A DNA stretch of 25,685 nt from an uncultured Oscillospiraceae bacterium (GTDB lineage Bacteria; Bacillota; Clostridia; Oscillospirales; Ruminococcaceae), in assembly GCA_900556525.1 (NCBI GenBank), contig USOZ01000005.1, positions 1 through 25,685 of the forward strand, given 5' to 3'. Below the pieces are notes generated by a model. That model saw nothing but the letters and a program-made list of their open reading frames with translations. It was not told the origin of the DNA and did not search any database. Shown here one piece after another: positions 7,560-14,961 of this stretch (positions within the stretch are counted from its first letter, which is position 1; each line of letters starts with the position of its first letter). Both the position numbers and the translations under genes were made by a program.

Positions 7560-8465
7560 TTATTTTGCTTCTTCCTTTGCAGAATAAAGTTTTTCAACAA
7601 AAAGCTTATCATTTTCCGAAAGCTTATATCCTTTTCGGAAAACAAGTCGGTCTGTATAAATATCGCCGTCGAATTCGCTTTGAATAAGCTCGTATCTTTC
7701 AAGGATTTTTTTAGGGACAGGCGCTGAACGCATGAACGTTCCCGAAATTTCGGAAAGTAATTCAAAACTCGCACTGCGTTCATAAACGGTAATTTTTCTT
7801 CTCGTGCCGTCGTCGATATGCTTTTTTCCGATATTCGCATACGGAATATCACTGTCGCAATACGCTATTTCAATCAAATTATCAAGCTCTTGTTCTCGAA
7901 AATTTTTTTCATTTGCAAGTGCGCTTGTTCGGGAAGTCAGAAGAACCTCTCTGAAATCCCAAAGCGGCATTGTTTCAAGCTTTTTTTCAGCCAGATATTC
8001 GAGGAAATAGCTTTCAAATGCCTTTTTGCAGCGAATTACACCAAGCTCAAAACTACCGTCCGCCACTCCTGCGATTGCCTGAATAGAGTTTGATTCACGA
8101 ATTGCAGCGTTCATTATTTTATCGCCGACAGCTGAAAGAAAGTTCGCGGCTGCTTCCGCCATGCAGCTGTCACGCGGCAGCGAAACGTTGAAATTCGGTA
8201 TTTGGGTTTCAATTTCTTTTGAAAGCAGTTCCATTTTGTCGAGCTGAGCAAGAATACTTTCCGCGTAATTGAGAAATTCCCTGCCTTTATTTGTTAGGCG
8301 AACACCTCTCGACGAACGTTCAAAAATCGCGATTCCAAAGTCGGATTCAAGCTCCTTTATAGCTTTGCTGAGATTTGGCTGCGCCATAAAAAGATTTTCT
8401 GCAGCCTGCGAAATTGAACCTGTTTTTTCTACCTCAACCGCATATTTCAGATACAATGTGTTCAT
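7560..8465 (-). CDS. LysR-type transcriptional regulator
   Basis: A 301-residue LysR-family protein. Residues 1-60 form the winged helix-turn-helix, with TGSISQAAENLFMAQPNLSK and the wing SRGVRLTNKGREFL. The rest is the periplasmic-binding-protein-like effector domain, which shows no recognisable ligand signature. The start is the ATG at 8465, preceded by GAGGAG; an upstream in-frame extension to 8540 would cross the promoter. The downstream acetyltransferase is probably in the same transcript. An imperfect dyad covers the promoter, so autoregulation is likely. The effector is unknown. Confidence 0.9.
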   Translation of the reverse strand: MNTLYLKYAVEVEKTGSISQAAENLFMAQPNLSKAIKELESDFGIAIFERSSRGVRLTNKGREFLNYAESILAQLDKMELLSKEIETQIPNFNVSLPRDSCMAEAAANFLSAVGDKIMNAAIRESNSIQAIAGVADGSFELGVIRCKKAFESYFLEYLAEKKLETMPLWDFREVLLTSRTSALANEKNFREQELDNLIEIAYCDSDIPYANIGKKHIDDGTRRKITVYERSASFELLSEISGTFMRSAPVPKKILERYELIQSEFDGDIYTDRLVFRKGYKLSENDKLFVEKLYSAKEEAK

Positions 8466-8490
8466 AAAACTCCTCACTTTACATATATAC

Positions 8491-8519
8491 ATTATAATAT
8501 TCACGCATATAAATGTCAA
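8491..8519 (-). promoter_or_regulatory. Consensus promoter of the lysR-GNAT operon
   Basis: A perfect TTGACA (8519-8514), a 17-base spacer and a perfect TATAAT (8496-8491). Such a strong core element in front of a regulator gene usually implies repression. Confidence 0.85.
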
Positions 8520-8522
8520 TAT
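8497..8522. promoter_or_regulatory. Candidate operator dyad over the lysR promoter
   Basis: ATATTCAC (8497-8504) and GTCAATAT (8515-8522) are inverted copies matching at seven of eight positions, separated by ten bases. The dyad covers the -35 element and ends at the edge of the -10. Its place suits a site for negative autoregulation by the LysR protein, but the region is AT-rich and chance symmetry is possible. Confidence 0.4.
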
Positions 8523-8586
8523 ACAAATAATATTTTTCATTTAAAAACGCAGAATACAATCAGAAATATTCATGCGGAGGAAAAAT

Positions 8587-8802
8587 ATGAACAAAGGCAA
8601 AAAAAGAAATACTCGCGAGGAGAATGAACTGCTGGAAAACTATACGGGCGCTTCATCTTCGGGAGATTGCACAGGGCTTATCCCGTCGGGGGGAAATCAC
8701 TCTCCCGAGGAATTTGACAATTATAAAGACATTTATCCGTTTGCAATCCCCAAAAAAATCAGCGAATATAAAAACGAAGAAGCAGAACGGCTTAACAAAT
8801 AG
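8587..8802 (+). CDS. Small hypothetical protein, 71 residues
   Basis: Not recognised. The ATG at 8587 has a clear GGAGG six bases upstream (GCGGAGGAAAAATATG), and the frame ends just before a good terminator, so it looks like a real gene. The product is hydrophilic with no signal peptide or membrane segment. It has a basic start (MNKGKKRNTREENELLEN), a central Ser/Gly-rich stretch with a single Cys (SSSGDCTGLIPSGG), an acidic/aromatic segment (PEEFDNYKDIYPF) and a charged C-terminus. It is transcribed divergently from the LysR regulator, which makes it a candidate target of that regulator. A TACAAT at 8562-8567 could be its -10, but I see no convincing -35. Confidence 0.65.
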   Translation: MNKGKKRNTREENELLENYTGASSSGDCTGLIPSGGNHSPEEFDNYKDIYPFAIPKKISEYKNEEAERLNK

Positions 8803-8806
8803 CATA

Positions 8807-8836
8807 AAAACGCTCCGAATTAAATCGGGGCGTTTT
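8807..8836. terminator. Bidirectional intrinsic terminator
   Basis: AAAACGCTCCGA (8807-8818) pairs with TCGGGGCGTTTT (8825-8836), 12 bp with one G-T wobble and a six-base loop. There are T-rich runs on both sides, so it serves the small plus-strand gene and the converging mrp-NUDIX operon. Confidence 0.85.
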
Positions 8837-8839
8837 CAT

Positions 8840-9367
8840 TTATTCAGATATTCCGTCTTTAATCAGCATTTCAAGCACGGTCGTTTCACGTTCAAGCATA
8901 ACTTCAAACCTTGCCGTTCCTGTTTTCTCGCTGTGCGAACGATTTTTATTTACGTCAATAGCTGTCGAAGCTGTAACAAATTCAAGCGTAAATCGTTCAT
9001 CTGCTTCGTAATCGTCAAGATTTTGCGAGTCAATCTTTTCTTCGGCACTGCAAAGATAATAATAGTTATCCTGAACGAAAATCTCCTCAATATTCCCCTT
9101 TTGCTTGCGGCGAACCATTCCGTATTCGCGTACAGATTCGGGAATAACCGTCAGCCCCGATTCTTCGCTGACCTCGCGGATAAGCGTTTCCAAATGGCTT
9201 TCGCAATTCTCGGCACCGCCGCCCGGAAACTTATAATAGTCATATTTCAGACTGTGGACAAGCGCGATTTTTCCATCTCTGACGATAATTCCGCGCACAG
9301 ACGGGCGAATCCCAACAGTTCCGTTCGGGTCATAATCTTTTTTGTCAATTTCAAACAGCAGCTTCAT
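8840..9367 (-). CDS. NUDIX hydrolase
   Basis: A 175-residue NUDIX hydrolase. The full Nudix box GX5EX7REUXEEXGU is present without deviation at residues 50-72 (Gly50, Glu56, REV at 64-66, EE at 68-69, GL at 71-72). Such enzymes cleave a nucleoside diphosphate linked to another moiety using divalent metal; the substrate cannot be assigned. Its ATG overlaps the stop of the upstream C_GCAxxG_C_C gene (ATGA), indicating translational coupling. It is the last gene of the mrp operon. Confidence 0.92.
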   Translation of the reverse strand: MKLLFEIDKKDYDPNGTVGIRPSVRGIIVRDGKIALVHSLKYDYYKFPGGGAENCESHLETLIREVSEESGLTVIPESVREYGMVRRKQKGNIEEIFVQDNYYYLCSAEEKIDSQNLDDYEADERFTLEFVTASTAIDVNKNRSHSEKTGTARFEVMLERETTVLEMLIKDGISE

Positions 9368-9819
9368 ATTTTTTCCTGTTCAGCAATATATTGCTCAAGT
9401 ATCTCCGCGGCGTCGTAGACCATTTTTGCGCACGGACGGGTTGAGTAATACTTTTCGTTTCTTTCCTGCGGTATAAAGCTCTTATCCGCAGCAATTTTAC
9501 CGAGAATATCGCGGCAAATTATAGACGTGTTTCGCTCTTTAAAACGCTTTGCAAGTTCCTGAATACGCGCATAATGTGCAGTCTTTTCACTTGTTGCGCT
9601 CGGGTCGTCATATCCGTACAAAATTCCCACAGCCATAAACATACCACTCACAGCGCCGCAGACCTCTCTCATTCTGCCCATTCCACCACCAAATGAGGAA
9701 GCAATCAGCGCAGCGGCTTTTTCGTCAATTCCGGTAAGATCGCAATATGCTATAAATACCGCCTGTGAACAACTGTATCCTTCAAGAAACAAATCCCGTG
9801 CCTTTTCTGCGTGGGTCAT
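9364..9819 (-). CDS. C_GCAxxG_C_C family protein (probable redox protein)
   Basis: A 151-residue protein of the C_GCAxxG_C_C family (PF09719 type). The N-terminal FLEGYSCSQAVF (Cys17) matches the family's G-x-x-C-[SA]-Q-A-V start, and GRMREVCGAVSG (Cys54) is the signature region with Val in place of the usual Cys or Ala. Further cysteines lie in SIICRD and TRPCAKMV. Members are thought to be redox- or metal-linked, but no reaction is established. It starts 15 bases after mrp and overlaps the NUDIX gene by four bases. Confidence 0.85.
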   Translation of the reverse strand: MTHAEKARDLFLEGYSCSQAVFIAYCDLTGIDEKAAALIASSFGGGMGRMREVCGAVSGMFMAVGILYGYDDPSATSEKTAHYARIQELAKRFKERNTSIICRDILGKIAADKSFIPQERNEKYYSTRPCAKMVYDAAEILEQYIAEQEKI

Positions 9820-9834
9820 TTTTACGTTCCTTCC

Positions 9835-10653
9835 TTATTTGAAAAGCTTTTGAGCAAATTCATCAAGCCAGTTGCCTTCAAAACGTTCAATTCCGCCGTT
9901 ATCTCCAAGTGCGGCAAAATCAGCGTTCATAGGCAGCTTTGCAATATTTGAAATGCCATATTTCTTTGCGATTTCCTCGATGTGACTTTCACCGTAGATA
10001 TAGTGCTTCTTGTGACATTCGTCGCACTCAAAATAACTCATATTCTCGACCAGGCCGAGCACAGGAACATTCATCATTCCAGCCATTTTTACGGCCTTTT
10101 CGACAATCATGGAAACCAGCTCCTGCGGGCTTGTTACAACAACGATTCCGCTCACGGGAAGCGACTGGAATACAGTAAGCGGAACATCGCCGGTTCCGGG
10201 AGGCATATCCACAAACATAAAATCTACATCATTCCATACTACATCCGACCAGAACTGTTTGATAACTCCTGCAATAACAGGTCCACGCCAAACGACGGGG
10301 TCTGTTTCATTTTCAAGCAGCAGATTAACGGACATAACTTCAATTCCGTCTTTTGTCTTAACGGGATAAAGATTTTTTTCATCGCCCGTTGCACGTTCTT
10401 TCAGTCCGAACTCTCTCGGAATCGACGGACCTGTAACGTCGGCGTCAAGAATAGCGGTTTTATGCCCACTACGCTTCGATAAAACGGCAAGCATGGACGT
10501 AACAAGCGATTTGCCTACGCCGCCCTTGCCCGATACTACAGCGATAACCTTTTTTACATTCGACAGTTCGTTCTGCGGCGCGAGAAGGCTTTCAGCCGTT
10601 CTTTCCGAACAGTTTGAACCGCAGGTTTCACAATTGTGGGTACATTCACTCAT
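9835..10653 (-). CDS. Mrp/ApbC/NBP35-type iron-sulfur cluster carrier ATPase
   Basis: A 272-residue P-loop ATPase of the Mrp/NBP35 (ParA/MinD-related) family, proposed to hold and transfer iron-sulfur clusters to apoproteins. The deviant Walker A is GKGGVGKS at residues 42-49 and the second motif is DMPPGTGD near 149-156. Cys210 and Cys213 (FECDEC) form the CxxC that bridges a cluster at the dimer interface. The N-terminus has a cysteine cluster C4-x3-C8-x2-C11-x3-C15, common in clostridial members and reminiscent of the N-terminal cluster of NUBP1. The ATG is preceded by AAAGGAG and a consensus promoter. It is the first gene of a three-gene operon. Confidence 0.93.
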   Translation of the reverse strand: MSECTHNCETCGSNCSERTAESLLAPQNELSNVKKVIAVVSGKGGVGKSLVTSMLAVLSKRSGHKTAILDADVTGPSIPREFGLKERATGDEKNLYPVKTKDGIEVMSVNLLLENETDPVVWRGPVIAGVIKQFWSDVVWNDVDFMFVDMPPGTGDVPLTVFQSLPVSGIVVVTSPQELVSMIVEKAVKMAGMMNVPVLGLVENMSYFECDECHKKHYIYGESHIEEIAKKYGISNIAKLPMNADFAALGDNGGIERFEGNWLDEFAQKLFK

Positions 10654-10692
10654 GAAAATGCACTCCTTTCATTTTTCTTGGTGTTATCTGAT

Positions 10693-10721
10693 ATTATACA
10701 CCCTGACAGCAAAAATGTCAA
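10693..10721 (-). promoter_or_regulatory. Consensus promoter of the mrp operon
   Basis: A perfect TTGACA (10721-10716), a 17-base spacer and a perfect TATAAT (10698-10693). The -35 begins only a few bases after the stop of the upstream DHHW gene. Transcription should start near 10686. Confidence 0.85.
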
Positions 10722-10722
10722 G

Positions 10723-10735
10723 GCGGCTCAGCCGC
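10723..10735 (-). repeat. Small GC hairpin at the end of the DHHW gene
   Basis: GCGGC and GCCGC form a 5-bp stem with a 3-base loop over the DHHW-gene stop codon. The following bases contain the mrp -35 element and then TTTTT. It may be a weak terminator for the long alaS-DHHW transcript, but the U tract is delayed and interrupted. Confidence 0.35.
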
Positions 10736-11876
10736 GGTTAAGCTTACGCAAGCTGCTGTCCTCAGAAAAAGTGATAGCGTTGTACAGGAAAAGTACGCTG
10801 TCGTATTCATTTACATCAACTAACGTGCTGTAACCTGCATTTATATAACGTAAATCTAGAACAGTAATTTTGCTGTAGTGATTTGCAAGAAACGGTATCA
10901 TGCAATGCGCATAACTATCCTTAAAAACAAGCAGCGACGGTCCGTTTGGATTATCTCCCGAAATAACGGTCATCATGGGCGAGTTTGAGCCCATAAACGA
11001 ACTGTACTTGTCCTTTACACTCAAATAATCCCGCAGATAGAGCGAATCGTAATTGACCTCTTCCGTACCTGTATTTACGGTAAGAGTAGGCTCGTTCTTG
11101 CCGCCGTTAAAATGGTAATAATCAATAACATCAGGCGTTACAGAGTCGTCAAGCGTTTTGGAGTAAAGAGTGCCGCGGAAGCTGCTGCTTGCGTGTTCAA
11201 TGTCGAACGACGACAGCGGTTCCGACTGAAATCCGAGCGCTTTTGCCGCCTCAGTATACGCAATATACGCACCATATGATGTCCAGTGATGATCGGTGCG
11301 ATAATAGATATAGCTATCGGAATTGCTTTTGAGCAGTGAGAAAATGTCTATCGTGCTGCATTTCAGATTTTCGCGGCAGTAATCCTTCATTTCCGCCTGA
11401 CTTCCTATCGGGGCGGTTTTTGGTAAAAGATCGGCGTAAATCTCCTGCGAGGTCGGAGCCAGCATAAAGAAAACAGGAACATCAGAATGTCTTTCGGTAA
11501 ACGTATTTATTGCAGAGATCGACGAATCAATAAACTCCTTGTCATAACCTGTCCAGACCTGCATCATCTGATTTCCGACGGTATAAACGCCGTTAATCTC
11601 TACCTTTCCGATAAAGCGCTCTGTTCCGTTTTTCAGCTTTATCCAGCTTTCTCTGCCATAAATGCGGTCTGAAAACCACTCTTCAAAGCCATTCATCGCC
11701 TTTTTATTAAGATAATTTTCAAATGAGATCTGCGGAAATCCAGCAAGATAACGGTTTTCATTTTCGGAATACGGTCTGTTCTCTTTTGGAAGATTTATGA
11801 ACGTAAGAATCGGAACAGCAGTCAAAATCAGCCCGAAAGCAGCTATCATAATATATTTATAGAGCTTGTCTTTCAT
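10728..11876 (-). CDS. DHHW family protein (AlgX/AlgJ-like SGNH hydrolase fold)
   Basis: A 382-residue exported or membrane-anchored protein. A single N-terminal hydrophobic segment (about residues 8-30, MIAAFGLILTAVPILTFI) acts as a signal anchor. The core has YYRTDHHWTSYGAY near residue 193, the diagnostic DHHW motif that supplies the catalytic Asp and His in AlgJ/AlgX relatives, and KDSYAH near residue 320, which fits the nucleophilic Ser. Relatives work with an MBOAT protein to O-acetylate exported polysaccharides, and the gene directly upstream is an MBOAT protein, 48 bases away. The substrate is not evident. ATG chosen with AAAGGTG eight bases upstream. Confidence 0.88.
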   Translation of the reverse strand: MKDKLYKYIMIAAFGLILTAVPILTFINLPKENRPYSENENRYLAGFPQISFENYLNKKAMNGFEEWFSDRIYGRESWIKLKNGTERFIGKVEINGVYTVGNQMMQVWTGYDKEFIDSSISAINTFTERHSDVPVFFMLAPTSQEIYADLLPKTAPIGSQAEMKDYCRENLKCSTIDIFSLLKSNSDSYIYYRTDHHWTSYGAYIAYTEAAKALGFQSEPLSSFDIEHASSSFRGTLYSKTLDDSVTPDVIDYYHFNGGKNEPTLTVNTGTEEVNYDSLYLRDYLSVKDKYSSFMGSNSPMMTVISGDNPNGPSLLVFKDSYAHCMIPFLANHYSKITVLDLRYINAGYSTLVDVNEYDSVLFLYNAITFSEDSSLRKLNRG

Positions 11877-11892
11877 CTCGTATGCACCTTTC

Positions 11893-11919
11893 TGTTCATT
11901 GCATCAGCAATAATGAACA
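11893..11919 (-). repeat. Inverted repeat in the MBOAT-DHHW gap
   Basis: TGTTCATT (11893-11900) and AATGAACA (11912-11919) are perfect 8-bp inverted copies with an 11-base loop, filling most of the short intergenic gap. No U tract follows, so it is more likely an RNA-stability or translation element than a terminator. Confidence 0.5.
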
Positions 11920-11924
11920 AAATA

Positions 11925-13328
11925 TCAGAAATTAAAGTACAGGAACGGGTTGTACGTTGCGTCGGCAAGATATGCAATGCAAAGCACAAATACCGCTGTT
12001 TTAACAAAAGGCGTTGCGTAATGCATTATTGTCGGTATTCGCTTCGTAAGCCTTTCCACGATAATTTTCCATGCGTCGGTAGAAGCAAATATGCCAACAA
12101 CCAGCAATATACCGTAATTAAGCAGCAGATAAAGCGCCGTATCATCGCAGAATACCCCGTTTGCTCCGAACATTGCTCCCATATAAGAAAACGCCGTGCT
12201 TATATCAGGAGTTACAAACAGCACCCAACCGAGTACCACGAGAAGAATTGTATACAGCCAGCTTATCGCTGACGGCAGCTTTTTGAGAATATTCCCCAAA
12301 AAGAGCTTTTCGATTATTATAAATACGCCATACAGCGAACCCCAGAGTATGAAATTCCAGCTTGCTCCGTGCCACACGCCCGTCAGAAACCACACAACGG
12401 CAAGGTTAAAAATTGTACGCTTCATGCCCTTGCGGTTTCCGCCCAGAGGAAAGTAAACGTAGCTTTTAAACCAGTCGCCGAGAGTTATATGCCAGCGCCG
12501 CCAAAATTCACTAACGCTTTTTGAAAGATAAGGGTAGTTGAAGTTTTCAGGGAAATTAAATCCCATCATCTTTCCAAGCCCTATTGCCATATCCGAATAA
12601 CCCGAGAAGTCAAAATAAATTTGCAGAGTATAGCCGATAATTCCAAGCCACGCCGTAAGCGCCGACATTTCGGAAGTTCCGACAGCAAAAGCTGCGTTCC
12701 AGAGCTGTCCGACGCCGTTGGCAATAAGCACCTTTTTGCCCATACCGGTAATGAACCGCACTATGCCGTCATAGATCATGTCAAGATTTATCTTTCGGCA
12801 TTCAAGCTCGGCTGCAATATCGTTATATCTTACGATAGGTCCTGCAACAATCTGTGGGAAAAGCGTAACAAACGCCGCAAAAGCAATCGGATTTTTCTGC
12901 ACCTTTACGTTTCCGAGGTACATATCAATCGTATAGGACATCGACTGGAACGTGAAGAAGCTTATTCCGATAGGAAGCGGAAGATTCGGGTTGTTAAGAA
13001 CGGGTCCAAAAATGTTGTTGACATTTTCAACGAAGAAGCCGCTGTACTTGAATACTGCAAGAAGCGATAAATTCATTACAAGCGATACGATAAGGCATAT
13101 TTTTTTCACTGCTTTATTGTCGTTGAATTTATCAATGAGCAATCCCGCTGTGTAGTCGATAAGCGTTGAAATAATCATTACAACCACATATTTCGGCTCG
13201 CCCCATGCGTAAAAAACAAGGCCGCAGATAAGAATTATAAAGTTTTTCAGTTTAAGCGGCACTGTGTAATACAGCAGCAGTGCAATAACCAAAAACAAAA
13301 ACAAAAAAAACAGACTTGAAAAAACCAT
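11925..13328 (-). CDS. MBOAT family O-acyltransferase (AlgI/DltB type)
   Basis: A 467-residue polytopic membrane protein of the MBOAT family. The signature VSEFWRRWHITLGDW lies near residue 275 and the conserved histidine segment FLTGVWHGASWNF near residue 318; this second His is the proposed catalytic residue. Many hydrophobic helices flank these. AlgI-type members carry acyl groups across the membrane for polysaccharide or teichoic acid acetylation. Pairing with a DHHW protein favours O-acetylation of an exported glycan over D-alanylation, and no dlt genes are present. It starts five bases after rnmV and so belongs to the alaS-led transcript. Confidence 0.93.
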   Translation of the reverse strand: MVFSSLFFLFLFLVIALLLYYTVPLKLKNFIILICGLVFYAWGEPKYVVVMIISTLIDYTAGLLIDKFNDNKAVKKICLIVSLVMNLSLLAVFKYSGFFVENVNNIFGPVLNNPNLPLPIGISFFTFQSMSYTIDMYLGNVKVQKNPIAFAAFVTLFPQIVAGPIVRYNDIAAELECRKINLDMIYDGIVRFITGMGKKVLIANGVGQLWNAAFAVGTSEMSALTAWLGIIGYTLQIYFDFSGYSDMAIGLGKMMGFNFPENFNYPYLSKSVSEFWRRWHITLGDWFKSYVYFPLGGNRKGMKRTIFNLAVVWFLTGVWHGASWNFILWGSLYGVFIIIEKLFLGNILKKLPSAISWLYTILLVVLGWVLFVTPDISTAFSYMGAMFGANGVFCDDTALYLLLNYGILLVVGIFASTDAWKIIVERLTKRIPTIMHYATPFVKTAVFVLCIAYLADATYNPFLYFNF

Positions 13329-13333
13329 AATTG

Positions 13334-13918
13334 CTATTCCTTTACCTTTTTCAGTACATTTTCATATTGTTCCCTTGTATAAAGCCTGTTCAGAACTTCT
13401 AGCAGACCTGACGTGCTGAGATGTTCAGGAAGCGCCAACGCTTCAAACAGCTTTTTTCTAAGCTGTGCGCTGCCCTGCCCACCCATAAGTCCGTCTGACA
13501 ATAAATCGGCTCGGTTAAGCCATTCTGTAGTCGGCTGTTCTTCTGAAGAAATTCCCGCCTTTTTAAAAGCTTCTTCAAGAACGGCGGTATCCATTCCCTC
13601 AACTCCAAGTTTTCCTTCTTTGGAAGGCTTCTCTTTTCGCCGTTCCTTTCCGAAAATATCGGGTATATATATATTGTATATTTTTCCGTTTTTTATGCAG
13701 CTTTTTATATGACTTCGAATCTGAAATCCCGCACTGTCGCTGTCTGTCAGGACAATTATTCCGTCTTTTTCGGCGAACGCGCGTATCAGCGCCATTTTTT
13801 CCTTGTCCTTATATATTCCGAAACCGTCGGTTGTAATAATAAGTGCGTCAACGACTGACCCGAGTTTTATGCGGTCGTATTTTCCCTCAACAATTATTGG
13901 CTGTTTTACATGAATCAT
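13334..13918 (-). CDS. rnmV: Ribonuclease M5
   Basis: RNase M5 makes the final double cut that matures 5S rRNA in Gram-positive bacteria. The 194-residue protein starts with a TOPRIM domain: PIIVEGKYD (Glu11) and VLTDSDSAG (Asp59, Asp61) provide the metal-binding acidic residues. The KEGKLGVEGM segment and C-terminal half match the family. Size is normal (about 185-195). Its ATG overlaps the holA stop by four bases. In Bacillus the gene is beside ksgA; here it follows holA in the alaS-comEC-holA run. Confidence 0.93.
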   Translation of the reverse strand: MIHVKQPIIVEGKYDRIKLGSVVDALIITTDGFGIYKDKEKMALIRAFAEKDGIIVLTDSDSAGFQIRSHIKSCIKNGKIYNIYIPDIFGKERRKEKPSKEGKLGVEGMDTAVLEEAFKKAGISSEEQPTTEWLNRADLLSDGLMGGQGSAQLRKKLFEALALPEHLSTSGLLEVLNRLYTREQYENVLKKVKE

Positions 13919-14961
13919 GCACTTTTCTCCCGCTGCGCAATAAATAGCTTTGTTATTGCCTGTTCAATTACAGTTCGGCTGTCTATCGGGGAAGATTTCA
14001 TCATTATATCAGCTTCATTCAGAATTTCGAGGGTTTTCCTAAGATAACCTACGCGCAGCTTTGAAACGGCGTTCATGGCCTTTGAGAGAACCCATACGCG
14101 ATTTTTCGCATATGAAAATTCTTCCGCAGCCTGATTTGGCAGAACGCCTGTCATTTTCGCAATTTTTGCCCTATAAAAATCAAGATATGTTCCGGAAAGC
14201 GCCGATAAAATAACAACAGGCTCGACTCTCTGAAAGATAAGGTCGGAAACAATTCCGAACGCCTGCTCGCGTTTTCCCGAATTTATCGCCGTGGCAAGCT
14301 CGTACACGCTTGTGTCAAGCTGCTTTGCTACAAGTGAATCTATCATGCCGCGCGTTATAACTCCGCCTTTTCCGACATAGCTTATCAGTTTTGCCGTTTC
14401 CTCGCTTACGAGATTTAGGCTGCAAAGAACCCTTTCTGTGAGGTACAAAGCGTCCTCGCGGGAAATCACAACGCCCTGTTTTGCCGCTTTTTTTATTACA
14501 AGCTCCGCGATTTTCGGCTGTGGCATTGCATCCATTTTACATACAACGCCCGCTTTTTCAACTGCCGCAATGAATTTTTTGGTCTGCGACTTTCTTTCGT
14601 CGGGAGACACGCCCGTATTATTGAACAGCAGGATCGTAGTTTCGGGAACGTCCGCAATAATCGAAAGCAGCCGTTCAAACGCTTCCTTTTCAATTTTTTC
14701 AGGGTCAATGTCGTTCACGGAAATCAGCTTCATATCCGCAAAAACAGGCAATCCGTCAACATGATCCGAAAGCATATCCATATCGGGGTTTCCGCTTATT
14801 CGCACCAAGTTAAAATCCAAAGCGTCTTCTCCGACAGTCTTTTTTATCAGACGGTCAACATATGTTTTTACAAGGAACGGTTCCTTTCCGTAGAGAAAAT
14901 ATACGCGTTCAATGCGCCCCGCGCGTATATCAGCGCTGAGTCGGTCTTCTTCAAGCTTCAT
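13915..14961 (-). CDS. holA: DNA polymerase III subunit delta
   Basis: HolA is the clamp-loader subunit that opens the beta sliding clamp. The protein has 348 residues, normal for the family. The N-terminal RVYFLYGKEPFLVKTYVDRL matches the usual start of delta (Y-L-x-G-x-E/D-x-x-L). The middle region shows the DETT-like VPETTILLFNN pattern and the C-terminal region the helical collar domain. It shares one base with the comEC stop (TAATG) and overlaps rnmV by four bases. The comEC-holA pair is conserved in many Firmicutes, which supports the assignment. Confidence 0.93.
   Translation of the reverse strand: MKLEEDRLSADIRAGRIERVYFLYGKEPFLVKTYVDRLIKKTVGEDALDFNLVRISGNPDMDMLSDHVDGLPVFADMKLISVNDIDPEKIEKEAFERLLSIIADVPETTILLFNNTGVSPDERKSQTKKFIAAVEKAGVVCKMDAMPQPKIAELVIKKAAKQGVVISREDALYLTERVLCSLNLVSEETAKLISYVGKGGVITRGMIDSLVAKQLDTSVYELATAINSGKREQAFGIVSDLIFQRVEPVVILSALSGTYLDFYRAKIAKMTGVLPNQAAEEFSYAKNRVWVLSKAMNAVSKLRVGYLRKTLEILNEADIMMKSSPIDSRTVIEQAITKLFIAQREKSA

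Noticed and set aside
8624..9418. A 264-codon plus-strand open frame covering the small ORF and the NUDIX gene
   Set aside because: It runs through a terminator hairpin and antisense to a perfect Nudix box; the small ORF in the other frame has the ribosome binding site.
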